Assembly (NCBI GenBank): GCA_963782555.1
Contig: CAWAKB010000003.1
Coordinates: forward strand, 434,001 to 498,000
DNA: 64,000 bases
From: Hyphomicrobium_A sp963782555
Lineage (GTDB): Bacteria > Pseudomonadota > Alphaproteobacteria > Rhizobiales > Hyphomicrobiaceae
Reading direction: 5' to 3'
A model generated the notes under the pieces. The model was not told the origin of the DNA, searched no databases, and saw only the letters and a program-made list of their open reading frames with translations. The position numbers were made by a program, and so were the translations under genes. Positions 44,626 through 51,796 of the stretch are shown one piece after another. Within the stretch, counting starts at the first letter, position 1. Each line of letters begins with the position of its first letter.

Positions 44626-44874
44626 ATGAATCGAGCAGTTCCGTTGACCGTCGTAGCCGGCGCCCTCGCGTGCGTTCTCGCTGCAGGCTCGCTCCAGGCC
44701 GCTCCGGCGAACACCGGTATTCTGGGCAAGCTTTCCGCGACGGCCCAGTCCTCGAGCCAGATCCAGGAAGCAGGCTGGCATCGGCGCCATCACCACAGCT
44801 GTTTCCGCCGCTGCATGCGGCGCACGGGCGGCGCCTACCGGTTCTGCCGGCACAGGTGCCACCGCTGGTGGTAA
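44626..44874 (+). CDS. small secreted His/Arg/Cys-rich protein
   Basis: An 82-residue protein with a signal peptide (LTVVAGALACVLAAGSLQAA). The mature C-terminal 35 residues are packed with basic and metal-ligand residues: WHRRHHHSCFRRCMRRTGG, then CRHRCHRWW, with four cysteines spaced like two CxxxC pairs. ATG 44626 has GAAGGAA at good spacing. The pattern suggests metal binding, disulfide-stabilised cationic peptide activity, or both; none is shown. It resembles the His-rich peptide at 21258-21440 in design, not in alignable sequence. Confidence 0.7.
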   Translation: MNRAVPLTVVAGALACVLAAGSLQAAPANTGILGKLSATAQSSSQIQEAGWHRRHHHSCFRRCMRRTGGAYRFCRHRCHRWW

Positions 44875-44884
44875 GCACTGCCGC

Positions 44885-44905
44885 CGCCACGAGATGATCG
44901 TGGCG
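44885..44905. terminator. bidirectional hairpin between the cationic peptide gene and bolA
   Basis: CGCCACGA (44885-44892) pairs with TCGTGGCG (44898-44905) over a 5-nt loop. A second GC-rich inverted pair (GCCCCGC / GCGGGGC) spans about 44910-44946. There is no long T run. The location between two convergent genes supports a terminator role. Confidence 0.5.
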
Positions 44906-44970
44906 CTACGCCCCGCTTCGTTGGTCGCCTTTGGTGGTCCGCGGGGCGGGGTCTTTCATGTCTGGGTGCG

Positions 44971-45247
44971 TCAAGCGATAGATTCGCCCGGAGCGCAGGC
45001 CTTGATCGCCAGCGCGTGCACCCCACCTTTGAGCTCATCGCTCAACAAATCGTTGACCACCCGATGCCGCTCCACCCGCGACTTGCCGGTGAAGGCATCC
45101 GACACGATCAGCACTCGGAAATGGCTCTCGTCAGTTCCGGGCGAGTTCCGGTGGCCTGCGTGCAGGTGCAACTCATTGACCAGATCGAGTTCGACTGGGC
45201 CTTAGGCCGACCATGAGCTTGTCACGCATCCTCGTCTCGAGGTTCAT
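44971..45247 (-). CDS. bolA: BolA family protein, one-base frameshift
   Basis: BolA proteins work with monothiol glutaredoxins in iron-sulfur and stress control. The N-terminal part reads MNLETRMRDKLMVGLRPS from ATG 45247; the next part, ELDLVNELHLHAGH, DESHFRVLIVSDAFTGKSR and VVNDLLSDELKGGVHALAIK, is in another frame. One extra base in CCCAGTCGAACTC (near 45190-45194) explains this. The conserved His in LHAGH and HRVV, and the SHFRV core, are present. It lies opposite the DnaJ gene in a conserved neighbourhood. Confidence 0.85.
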
Positions 45248-45341
45248 TAATTGTCGCCTCATTTGCTTGTGAAAGACTAGCACGTCGCGCCATGCCTGTA
45301 TCGGCTTGTGCGGCGCTTGAGGTCAGATCATACTTCGCTCA

Positions 45342-45989
45342 ATGAAGCTCAACTCCAAATATTTCGACAGCATTCGTGTCGCACCCAAGCGGGAACGCGC
45401 CCAGCCCGTTCGCGAGCAGCACCCTTGCTGTCAGTGGAAGGGCTGCACCGAGCCGGGGCGCCACAAGGCGCCGAGGGGCCGCGGCCGCGACGGCCAGTAC
45501 TATCTATTTTGCCTCGATCATGTGCGTCAGTACAACGCCTCCTACAATTATTTCGATGGCATGAACGACTCTGAGGTCGAGGAATTCCAGAAGGACGCGA
45601 TCACCGGTCACCGCCCGACCTGGAAGGTCGGCGTCAATTCTCCGGGGAATGGCAGCGCAGCCGAAAACGGGAAAGAGCCCCGCCCGGCAAACGGCGCGCG
45701 CGGGTTCGGATGGCGGGCGCTGGATCCGCACGGTTTTTTTGCGTGGCGCGCGCGGGCAGCGCGCGAGGCGCCGGTGGAGACCCGACGCCAGCTCAGACCG
45801 CTGGAGAAGAAATCCCTGCAGACGCTCAACCTCTCCGGTAGCGCCACGCGCGTCGAGATCAAGGCGCGTTTTAAGGAGCTTGTTAAGGTTCATCATCCCG
45901 ACGCCAACGGCGGGGATGCACGCTCCGGCGACAAGTTGCGTGAGATTATCCAAGCCTATAACTATCTGAAGCAGGCGGGCCTCGTCTGA
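45342..45989 (+). CDS. J-domain (DnaJ-like) protein with N-terminal Cys-rich region
   Basis: A 215-residue protein of a type found next to cobST in this group. The N-terminal third contains CCQWKGC, GRHKAPRGRGRDGQYYLFCLDH and YNASYNYFDGM, with four cysteines and a His that may bind zinc. The C-terminal 65 residues are a J-domain: LEKKSLQTLNLSGSATRVEI, then ARFKELVKVHHPDANGG with the essential HPD, and LREIIQAYNYLKQAGL. It should stimulate a DnaK-type Hsp70. The partner or client is unknown; position suggests a role linked to cobaltochelatase assembly, but that is inference. Confidence 0.88.
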   Translation: MKLNSKYFDSIRVAPKRERAQPVREQHPCCQWKGCTEPGRHKAPRGRGRDGQYYLFCLDHVRQYNASYNYFDGMNDSEVEEFQKDAITGHRPTWKVGVNSPGNGSAAENGKEPRPANGARGFGWRALDPHGFFAWRARAAREAPVETRRQLRPLEKKSLQTLNLSGSATRVEIKARFKELVKVHHPDANGGDARSGDKLREIIQAYNYLKQAGLV

Positions 45990-46046
45990 AGATCGGGCGA
46001 CCTCGCGATCCCGGGACATCTGCCCAACTTCGAGGAACTCGGCACG

Positions 46047-47051
46047 ATGCGTGCGCAAACTTCAACGGCGGCCGAGCCTAAGCCGCCAGGCCTGCCCGAC
46101 ATGAAGTTGTCGGTGCGCCAGGTCTTCGGCATCGACACGGATCTGGAGGTGCCGGCCTATTCCAAAGCGGACGAGCACGTGCCCGACGTCGATCCCGATT
46201 ATCTGTTCAATCGGGAGGTGACGCTCGCCATCCTCGCCGGCTTCAAGCACAACCGCCGGGTGATGATCCAGGGCTACCACGGCACCGGCAAGTCGACGCA
46301 CATCGAGCAGGTGGCAGCGCGTCTCAATTGGCCGTGCATCCGCATCAACCTCGACAGCCACGTGAGCCGCATCGATCTCATCGGCAAGGACGCCATCGTC
46401 TTGAAGGACGGGCTGCAGGTGACCGAGTTCCGCGAGGGGATCCTACCCTACGCGCTGCAGACCAACACCGCGCTCGTGTTCGACGAGTACGACGCCGGGC
46501 GACCCGACGTCATGTTCGTCATCCAGCGTGTGCTCGAGGTTTCGGGCAAACTCACCTTGCTCGACCAGTCCAAGGTGATCCGCCCGCATCCCGCCTTTCG
46601 GCTGTTTGCCACCACCAACACCATCGGTCTCGGCGATACCTCGGGCCTCTATCATGGCACGCAGCAGATTAACCAGGGCCAGATGGATCGCTGGTCGGTC
46701 GTGGCCACGCTGAACTACCTGCCACACGACGACGAGGTGAAGATCGTTCTGTCCAAGGTCAAGTCGTTCGCCAAGAGCGAGGCCAAACGCAAGTCGGTCG
46801 CCCACATGGTTCGCGTGGCCGATCTCACGCGCTCGGCGTTCATCAACGGTGACCTGTCAACCGTGATGAGCCCGCGCACCGTGATGATGTGGGCGGAGAA
46901 CGCCGAAATTTTCGGCGACATCGGCTTTGCCTTCCGCCTCACCTTCCTCAACAAGTGCGACGAGCTCGAGCGGCCCATGGTGGCGGAGTTCTATCAGCGC
47001 TGCTTCGGGGAGGAGCTGCCCGAGAGCGCAGCCAACGTGGCGCTGAGCTGA
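46047..47051 (+). CDS. cobS: cobaltochelatase subunit CobS
   Basis: CobS is the AAA+ ATPase that, with CobT and CobN, inserts cobalt into hydrogenobyrinate diamide in aerobic cobalamin synthesis. The 334-residue protein starts with KLSVRQVFGIDTDLEVPAYS and has Walker A GYHGTGKST, Walker B ALVFDEYDAGRPDVMFV, the sensor FRLFATTNTIGLGDTSGLYH and MSPRTVMMWAENAEIFGD. It lies seven bases before cobT. CobN, the large subunit, is not in the window. No cobalamin riboswitch is visible upstream. Confidence 0.95.
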   Translation: MRAQTSTAAEPKPPGLPDMKLSVRQVFGIDTDLEVPAYSKADEHVPDVDPDYLFNREVTLAILAGFKHNRRVMIQGYHGTGKSTHIEQVAARLNWPCIRINLDSHVSRIDLIGKDAIVLKDGLQVTEFREGILPYALQTNTALVFDEYDAGRPDVMFVIQRVLEVSGKLTLLDQSKVIRPHPAFRLFATTNTIGLGDTSGLYHGTQQINQGQMDRWSVVATLNYLPHDDEVKIVLSKVKSFAKSEAKRKSVAHMVRVADLTRSAFINGDLSTVMSPRTVMMWAENAEIFGDIGFAFRLTFLNKCDELERPMVAEFYQRCFGEELPESAANVALS

Positions 47052-47058
47052 AGCCGCC

Positions 47059-48933
47059 ATGACGACTGGGTCCAAACGAAAGGAAGCGCCCACCGAGCCG
47101 CTGAAGCGCGCGATCGGCCTCACTGTTCGCGCCATTGCGGGTCAGCACGATCTCGAGGTCGCCTTCGCGCCCGGGGCGCCGGAAGTGACGGCAAAGCACG
47201 TGCAGCTGCCCGAGCCGTCGCGGGTTCCCTCGCAGCGCGAGATTTCCGTCATCAGGGGCTGGGCGGACAGCTTCGCTCTGGCCGCAGGCTGTCACGACGC
47301 CAAGCTGCACAGCCGGCTCGCCCCCGCATCGGGGCCCGCGCGTCTCGTCTTCGAGGCGGCCGAGCGCGCCCGCGTGGAGGCGCTGGGCGCCAACCGCATG
47401 CCCGGCATGGCGCGCAATCTGACGGCCCGTATCGAGGATAAGTACGCCGACCGCCGCTACGCCGACATGACCTCGAAGGAGGAGGCGCCGCTGGAGGATG
47501 CGCTCGCGCTCCTCATCCGCGAGCGGCTGACCGGGCTGACGCCGCCGGCCTCCGCCAACGCGCTGGTCAATGCCTGGCGCGCCTCGATTGAGCAGCGCGG
47601 CGCCAACGTGTTGAAGCGCCTCGATGGGCTGGCCGAGGACCAGGAGAGCTTCGGTCGGTTGCTTCGTGACCTCTTGCGCGCCCTCGAGCTGACCGAGGAG
47701 AGCGCCGACGCCGAGCAGGAGCAGAACGGCGACGAGGCAGAGAACGAGCCGCAAGACACCGACAGCCAAGGTGAGAACGCCGAGGAAGGCGAGGAGGGCC
47801 GCGATCAACCGCGCGAGGAGGGCCAATCCGAAGGCGAATTTGCGGAGACGCAAGAGATCTCGGAGACCACAGGCGCCGATGAGATCGAGAGCCGGTTCGA
47901 CGACCTGGAGCAGGTCGACACGACCGAGCCATGGCGGCCAAACGTGTCCGTGCTCGATTACCCCGAGGCCTTTGGCTACAAGGTTTTCACCCGCGAGTTC
48001 GACGAGGAGGTCGGGGCCGAGCAGCTGTCGTCGCCTGAGGAGCTGGAGCGGCTGCGCGCCTATCTCGACCGCGAGCTCAGGACCCTGTCGAGCGCGGTTG
48101 CGCGTCTCGCCAACCGGCTGCAGCGGCGGTTGCTGGCTCAGCAGAACCGCGCCTGGGACTTCGATCTGGAGGAGGGGACGCTCGATGCCGCGCGGCTGGC
48201 GCGCATTATCATCGATCCCATGCACCCGCTGTCCTTCAAAAGCGAACGCGACACCGAATTCCGCGATACCGTCGTCACGCTGCTGCTCGACAATTCCGGC
48301 TCGATGCGCGGCCGCCCCATCATGGTCGCGGCGTGCTGCGCCGACATCCTGGCGCGTACTTTGGAGCGCTGCGGGGTGAAGGTGGAGATCTTGGGCTTCA
48401 CGACGCGGGCCTGGAAGGGCGGTCAGGCGCGCGAGCAGTGGCTGGCGTCGGGCAAGCCGCAAGGGCCCGGGCGTCTCAATGACCTGCGCCATATCATCTA
48501 CAAGACCGCGGATGCGCCGTGGCGGCGCGCCAAGCGCTCGCTGGCGCTGATGATGCGCGAGGGGCTTCTCAAAGAGAACATTGATGGCGAGGCGTTGGCC
48601 TGGGCCCACCGGCGCCTGCTGGGCCGGCCGGAGCAGCGCCGCATTTTGATGATGATCTCCGATGGAGCGCCGGTCGACGATTCGACGCTCTCGGTCAATT
48701 CTGGCAACTATCTCGAGCACCACTTGCGCCAGGTGATCGAAGAGATCGAGACGCGCTCGCCGGTGGAATTGATTGCGATCGGCATCGGGCACGACGTCAC
48801 CCGCTATTATCGCCGTGCCCTCACGATTACCGACCCGAGTGAGCTCGCGGGTGCCATGACGGACAAGCTGGTGGAGCTGTTCGAGGAGGCCGCAGCGCCT
48901 CCGCGGCAGGGCGGCCGACGCCAGGTCCATTGA
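47059..48933 (+). CDS. cobT: cobaltochelatase subunit CobT
   Basis: CobT couples CobS ATPase activity to the chelatase. Its 624 residues comprise an N-terminal domain (LKRAIGLTVRAIAGQHDLEV, PGMARNLTARIEDKYADRRY), a very acidic linker (about residues 210-295, rich in Glu/Asp/Gln), and a C-terminal VWA domain with the MIDAS motif LLDNSGSMRGRP and the segments FTTRAWKGGQAREQWL and MMISDGAPVDDSTL. Together with cobS it is a conserved pair. The next gene starts 12 bp after its stop, so this may be a longer operon. Confidence 0.95.
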   Translation: MTTGSKRKEAPTEPLKRAIGLTVRAIAGQHDLEVAFAPGAPEVTAKHVQLPEPSRVPSQREISVIRGWADSFALAAGCHDAKLHSRLAPASGPARLVFEAAERARVEALGANRMPGMARNLTARIEDKYADRRYADMTSKEEAPLEDALALLIRERLTGLTPPASANALVNAWRASIEQRGANVLKRLDGLAEDQESFGRLLRDLLRALELTEESADAEQEQNGDEAENEPQDTDSQGENAEEGEEGRDQPREEGQSEGEFAETQEISETTGADEIESRFDDLEQVDTTEPWRPNVSVLDYPEAFGYKVFTREFDEEVGAEQLSSPEELERLRAYLDRELRTLSSAVARLANRLQRRLLAQQNRAWDFDLEEGTLDAARLARIIIDPMHPLSFKSERDTEFRDTVVTLLLDNSGSMRGRPIMVAACCADILARTLERCGVKVEILGFTTRAWKGGQAREQWLASGKPQGPGRLNDLRHIIYKTADAPWRRAKRSLALMMREGLLKENIDGEALAWAHRRLLGRPEQRRILMMISDGAPVDDSTLSVNSGNYLEHHLRQVIEEIETRSPVELIAIGIGHDVTRYYRRALTITDPSELAGAMTDKLVELFEEAAAPPRQGGRRQVH

Positions 48934-48944
48934 GGGAGCGCACT

Positions 48945-50063
48945 TTGCGGTTGAGATTGGTGCAGGATGCCGTTGCTGCGATGCGCGGCTGGAGCCGGCT
49001 CGCCAAAGGCTCAGCTATTGCGGTGGCGGCCGTCCTGGTGGTCGGCGCCGGCATCGCGTTCGGCGCTTCCAAGCCCGATCCTCTCGAAGCCGCGGCGGCG
49101 CCCATCGAGGTGCAGGCCGAGCCGATCACGGCCTTCGACAAGCTCGACCCGCAGAAGTCCCGCTTCGGCAAGCTCACCTTCAAGGGCGGCCTGGTGCTGA
49201 CCTCCCCCTCGCCCTACTTCGGCGGCTGGTCGTCTTTGGCGATTGATGATGCGGGCAAGAGCTTCCTCACCATTTCGGATGCCGGCGCATGGATGACCGG
49301 TACGCTCGTCTACGACGGCGACCAGCCGAAGGGGGTGCGCGCCGCGCGGCTCGGTCCTCTGCAGGCGCGCTCCGGCACGACGTTCACGGACTACGATGAC
49401 CGCGACGCCGAAGGAATGGCCATCGTCGAGGGAAGCCCGGCCAAGGGACGCGCGCTGATCTCGTTTGAGCGCAACCATCGGATTGGATGGTTCGACGTGG
49501 ACAAGAGCGGTCTTTCCCCCGTGAGGAGCTACGTGGCGCTGCCTGCCGAGATGAAGCGCGCGGACGCCAACCGGGGCCTCGAGGCGGTCACCATGCTGCG
49601 CGGTGGCCCCTATAAGGGCTCGATCGTCGCCATCGCGGAACGGCTGCCCGACGGCGACGGCAACCACACGGGTTGGATTTGGGTGAACGGCAAGCCGCAG
49701 GCTTTCCATCTCGTGAACAAGGACCGCTACGACATCACCGACGTGGCGGCTTTGCCGGACGGCGGCCTGCTCGTGCTGGAGCGGCGGTTTCGCCTGTCAG
49801 AGGGCGTCAAGACGCGGCTGCGGCTGGTCCGGCGCGACGAGCTGCGCCCCGGCGCCCTGGTACATGGCGAGATGCTGCTCGATGCCAGCATGAACCAGGA
49901 GATCGACAACATGGAAGGGTTGGCGGTCCACAGCGGCGCCGATGGCGCCATTATCGTCACCATGATCTCGGATGACAATTTCAACTATGCCCTGCAGCGA
50001 ACGGAGCTGCTGCAGTTCGCGCTCAACGCCGTCGATCTGGCGAGCGCCGGCGCGCACCCCTAG
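48945..50063 (+). CDS. esterase-like activity of phytase family protein (exported)
   Basis: A 372-residue protein with an N-terminal membrane helix or signal (GSAIAVAAVLVVGAGIAFGA) and a beta-propeller-like domain of the phytase-like/esterase-like family: FGGWSSLAIDDAGKSFLTIS, DRDAEGMAIVEGSPAKGRAL, RGLEAVTMLRGG, DITDVAALPDGGLLVLERRF and NQEIDNMEGLAVH. Substrate unknown. I chose TTG 48945, preceded by GAGGGAG; TTG 48930 overlaps the cobT stop. Conserved downstream of cobT in this group. Confidence 0.8.
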   Translation: MRLRLVQDAVAAMRGWSRLAKGSAIAVAAVLVVGAGIAFGASKPDPLEAAAAPIEVQAEPITAFDKLDPQKSRFGKLTFKGGLVLTSPSPYFGGWSSLAIDDAGKSFLTISDAGAWMTGTLVYDGDQPKGVRAARLGPLQARSGTTFTDYDDRDAEGMAIVEGSPAKGRALISFERNHRIGWFDVDKSGLSPVRSYVALPAEMKRADANRGLEAVTMLRGGPYKGSIVAIAERLPDGDGNHTGWIWVNGKPQAFHLVNKDRYDITDVAALPDGGLLVLERRFRLSEGVKTRLRLVRRDELRPGALVHGEMLLDASMNQEIDNMEGLAVHSGADGAIIVTMISDDNFNYALQRTELLQFALNAVDLASAGAHP

Positions 50064-50107
50064 CAACTCAGGGACGCGTAGGCCTCGTCCTCTAGAGGGG
50101 AAAGCGC

Positions 50108-50410
50108 TTAGGCGGCAGCCGGGGGCGCAGCCTTCGCCGCCTTCTGCAGCTCGCGCTTGAGCTTCAGGCAGCGATCGGAGAGCTCCGTGTCGCTGGCCTT
50201 GAGCAAGAACTTGTCGAGGCCGCCGCGATGCTCCACTGACTTCAAGGCATGCGCGCTAATCCGCAGGCGCACCTTGCGGCCGAGCGTGTCGCTCATCAGG
50301 GTCACGTCGCACAGATTGGGACGGAACTTGCGTTTGGTCTTGTTCTCGGCGTGGCTTCGCAGCTGCCCGGAAAGGGGCAGTTTGCCGGTGAGCTCGCAGC
50401 GCCTCGTCAT
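50108..50410 (-). CDS. rpmB: 50S ribosomal protein L28
   Basis: A 100-residue large-subunit ribosomal protein. The start MTRRCELTGKLPLSGQLRSH, then NKTKRKFRPNLCDVTLMSDT, VRLRISAHALKSVEHRGGLD and KFLLKASDTELSDRCLKLKR are typical of alphaproteobacterial L28. There are no zinc-binding CxxC pairs, so this is the zinc-independent form. It is convergent with the phytase-like gene (44 bp) and divergent from the DUF3108 gene. Confidence 0.96.
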   Translation of the reverse strand: MTRRCELTGKLPLSGQLRSHAENKTKRKFRPNLCDVTLMSDTLGRKVRLRISAHALKSVEHRGGLDKFLLKASDTELSDRCLKLKRELQKAAKAAPPAAA

Positions 50411-50747
50411 ATCAAAGCTCCTTCGCCGCCGCTTCCCTGCGGTGGCCCGCGGACACGGGATTTTCAGGTAAGAGTGGTGCGCTCCGGCTCGCCCGGGGCG
50501 ACATGGGCGGTGTGTATGCCCGAGCCCCCGGGCTCCGTCAAGGCGCCGGTGCGGGCAAGCCTCGCCAACCGGGTTTTTGGCCCGATCTGGAGTTCCCCCC
50601 CGAATACGCCTACGATAGTTGGAGTGCTTGCCTCGGAGGTCCGGTCAGAGCCTGCGTGTCGGGTCAAATATTTGACGCAAAACCCGACTACCGCGAAGGG
50701 TGGATGTGCTGTCCGGGGTACGTTCCGAGGATCATGGGGTCTCATAA
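50411..50747. other. 337-bp intergenic region between divergent rpmB and DUF3108 genes
   Basis: Open frames on both strands cross this stretch, but none has a ribosome-binding site or recognisable sequence, so I call no gene. It should contain two divergent promoters. The clearest signal is the 14-bp palindrome at 50663-50676, described separately. Confidence 0.5.
50663..50676. promoter_or_regulatory. 14-bp perfect palindrome, possible operator
   Basis: GTCAAATATTTGAC reads the same on both strands. It is AT-rich within GC-rich surroundings and lies 72 bp before the DUF3108 start, a place for a repressor or activator site. No regulator is assigned. Confidence 0.4.
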
Positions 50748-51599
50748 ATGTACCGGGTTCGGACGGGAGCCAATCGCGTCCATTTGGCAGCGCTCGTTGG
50801 CTCGCTCCTGTCGCTCGCTTCCACGGCCTTCCTCGCCGCGCCGGCGCACGCCGACTCCGGCGCCTTGCCGGCACAGGTCAACGCGCTTTACCGGGTTAGC
50901 TTCGGACTGCTTGGCGAGATCGGCTACTTTCGCTTCAGCTCGACCGTCAATGGCGAGGTGTATGCGCTCGCCGCGGAGGCCAAGATCGACACCGCCGTGT
51001 TCGATTATTTCGGCGCTATGACCAGCATGGGCTCGGTCCTCTCCGACGTCACCAAGCCCGGCTCCTACCAATTCCGCTACCGGCAGAAGGCGATCCTCGG
51101 CAAGAAGAAGGCCCGGTCGCTCGAGATGGCCTTCAACAAGACGGGCGTGACCGGCGTCACCTTCGTGCCTCCCGACCCGCCATCGAAAAAGGCCATACCC
51201 GTGACGCCGGAGCAGCTGAAGAACGTGCTTGATCCCTTGAGCGGCGTGATGGCCCTATCCCTGGGCAACATTGCCAAGCCCTGCGACCAGAAACTGCCGA
51301 TCTTCGATGGCAAGCAGCGTTTCGATCTCGTTTTTACCCCGACCGGACGCTCCAAGGGCATCGGCGCCGACCAGGTGTGCCACGTCCGCCTCGTTCCTAT
51401 CTCCGGTCACAAGAAGGGTGAGGGCGCCGGCTCTGTGATCAGTGGCAACATCGAGGTGGTGCTGCGCCCGGTTCCGAAGGCCAATATTCTCATTCCCTAC
51501 CGTGTTACAGTGCCCACCATTATCGGCTCCGCCGTTCTCGCTTCTGATAAGGTCGACATTACGATGCCGAATCGACAGCGGATCGCCTTCAGGCATTGA
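50748..51599 (+). CDS. DUF3108 domain exported protein
   Basis: A 283-residue protein with a signal peptide (LVGSLLSLASTAFLAAPAHA) and a DUF3108 domain: NALYRVSFGLLGEIGYFRFS at the start of the mature part, RYRQKAILGKKKARSLEMAF, PEQLKNVLDPLSGVMALSL, and CDQKLPIFDGKQRFDLVFTP. The family is periplasmic and of unknown role, with a predicted all-beta fold. ATG 50748 directly precedes the signal peptide. It lies between rpmB and the helicase, as in relatives. Confidence 0.85.
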   Translation: MYRVRTGANRVHLAALVGSLLSLASTAFLAAPAHADSGALPAQVNALYRVSFGLLGEIGYFRFSSTVNGEVYALAAEAKIDTAVFDYFGAMTSMGSVLSDVTKPGSYQFRYRQKAILGKKKARSLEMAFNKTGVTGVTFVPPDPPSKKAIPVTPEQLKNVLDPLSGVMALSLGNIAKPCDQKLPIFDGKQRFDLVFTPTGRSKGIGADQVCHVRLVPISGHKKGEGAGSVISGNIEVVLRPVPKANILIPYRVTVPTIIGSAVLASDKVDITMPNRQRIAFRH

Positions 51600-51796
51600 G
51601 GCCCGGGCTGGCGTAAAAGGCTAAGGTCACGGTTCATCCAACAAGAAACGCGAGACTTCGGCGGCGACCGCCTTGGGTGGGGGCGTTCGTGATGTGCAAG
51701 TTCCCCATCCGAGCGCGCGGGCGGCAAGGAAGCGCTTGATCTTGAGCGGGGCCTCTGCAATGCCAAGGCGCAAGTGAGATCTGGAGGCCTTTCTTA

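Noticed and set aside
44971..45171. Short BolA starting at an internal TTG
   Set aside because: The missing N-terminal third is encoded directly upstream in the next frame, so the short form is a frameshift artefact.
45780..47060. Cobalamin riboswitch upstream of cobS
   Set aside because: No B12-box-like conserved core was recognised before cobS or in the eutB leader.
46948..48930. 660-codon open frame opposite cobT
   Set aside because: An antisense shadow; low-complexity Leu/Arg/Gly sequence without family features.
50464..50874. 136-codon minus-strand frame in the rpmB-DUF3108 gap
   Set aside because: Runs into the DUF3108 coding region, lacks a ribosome-binding site and has no recognisable sequence.
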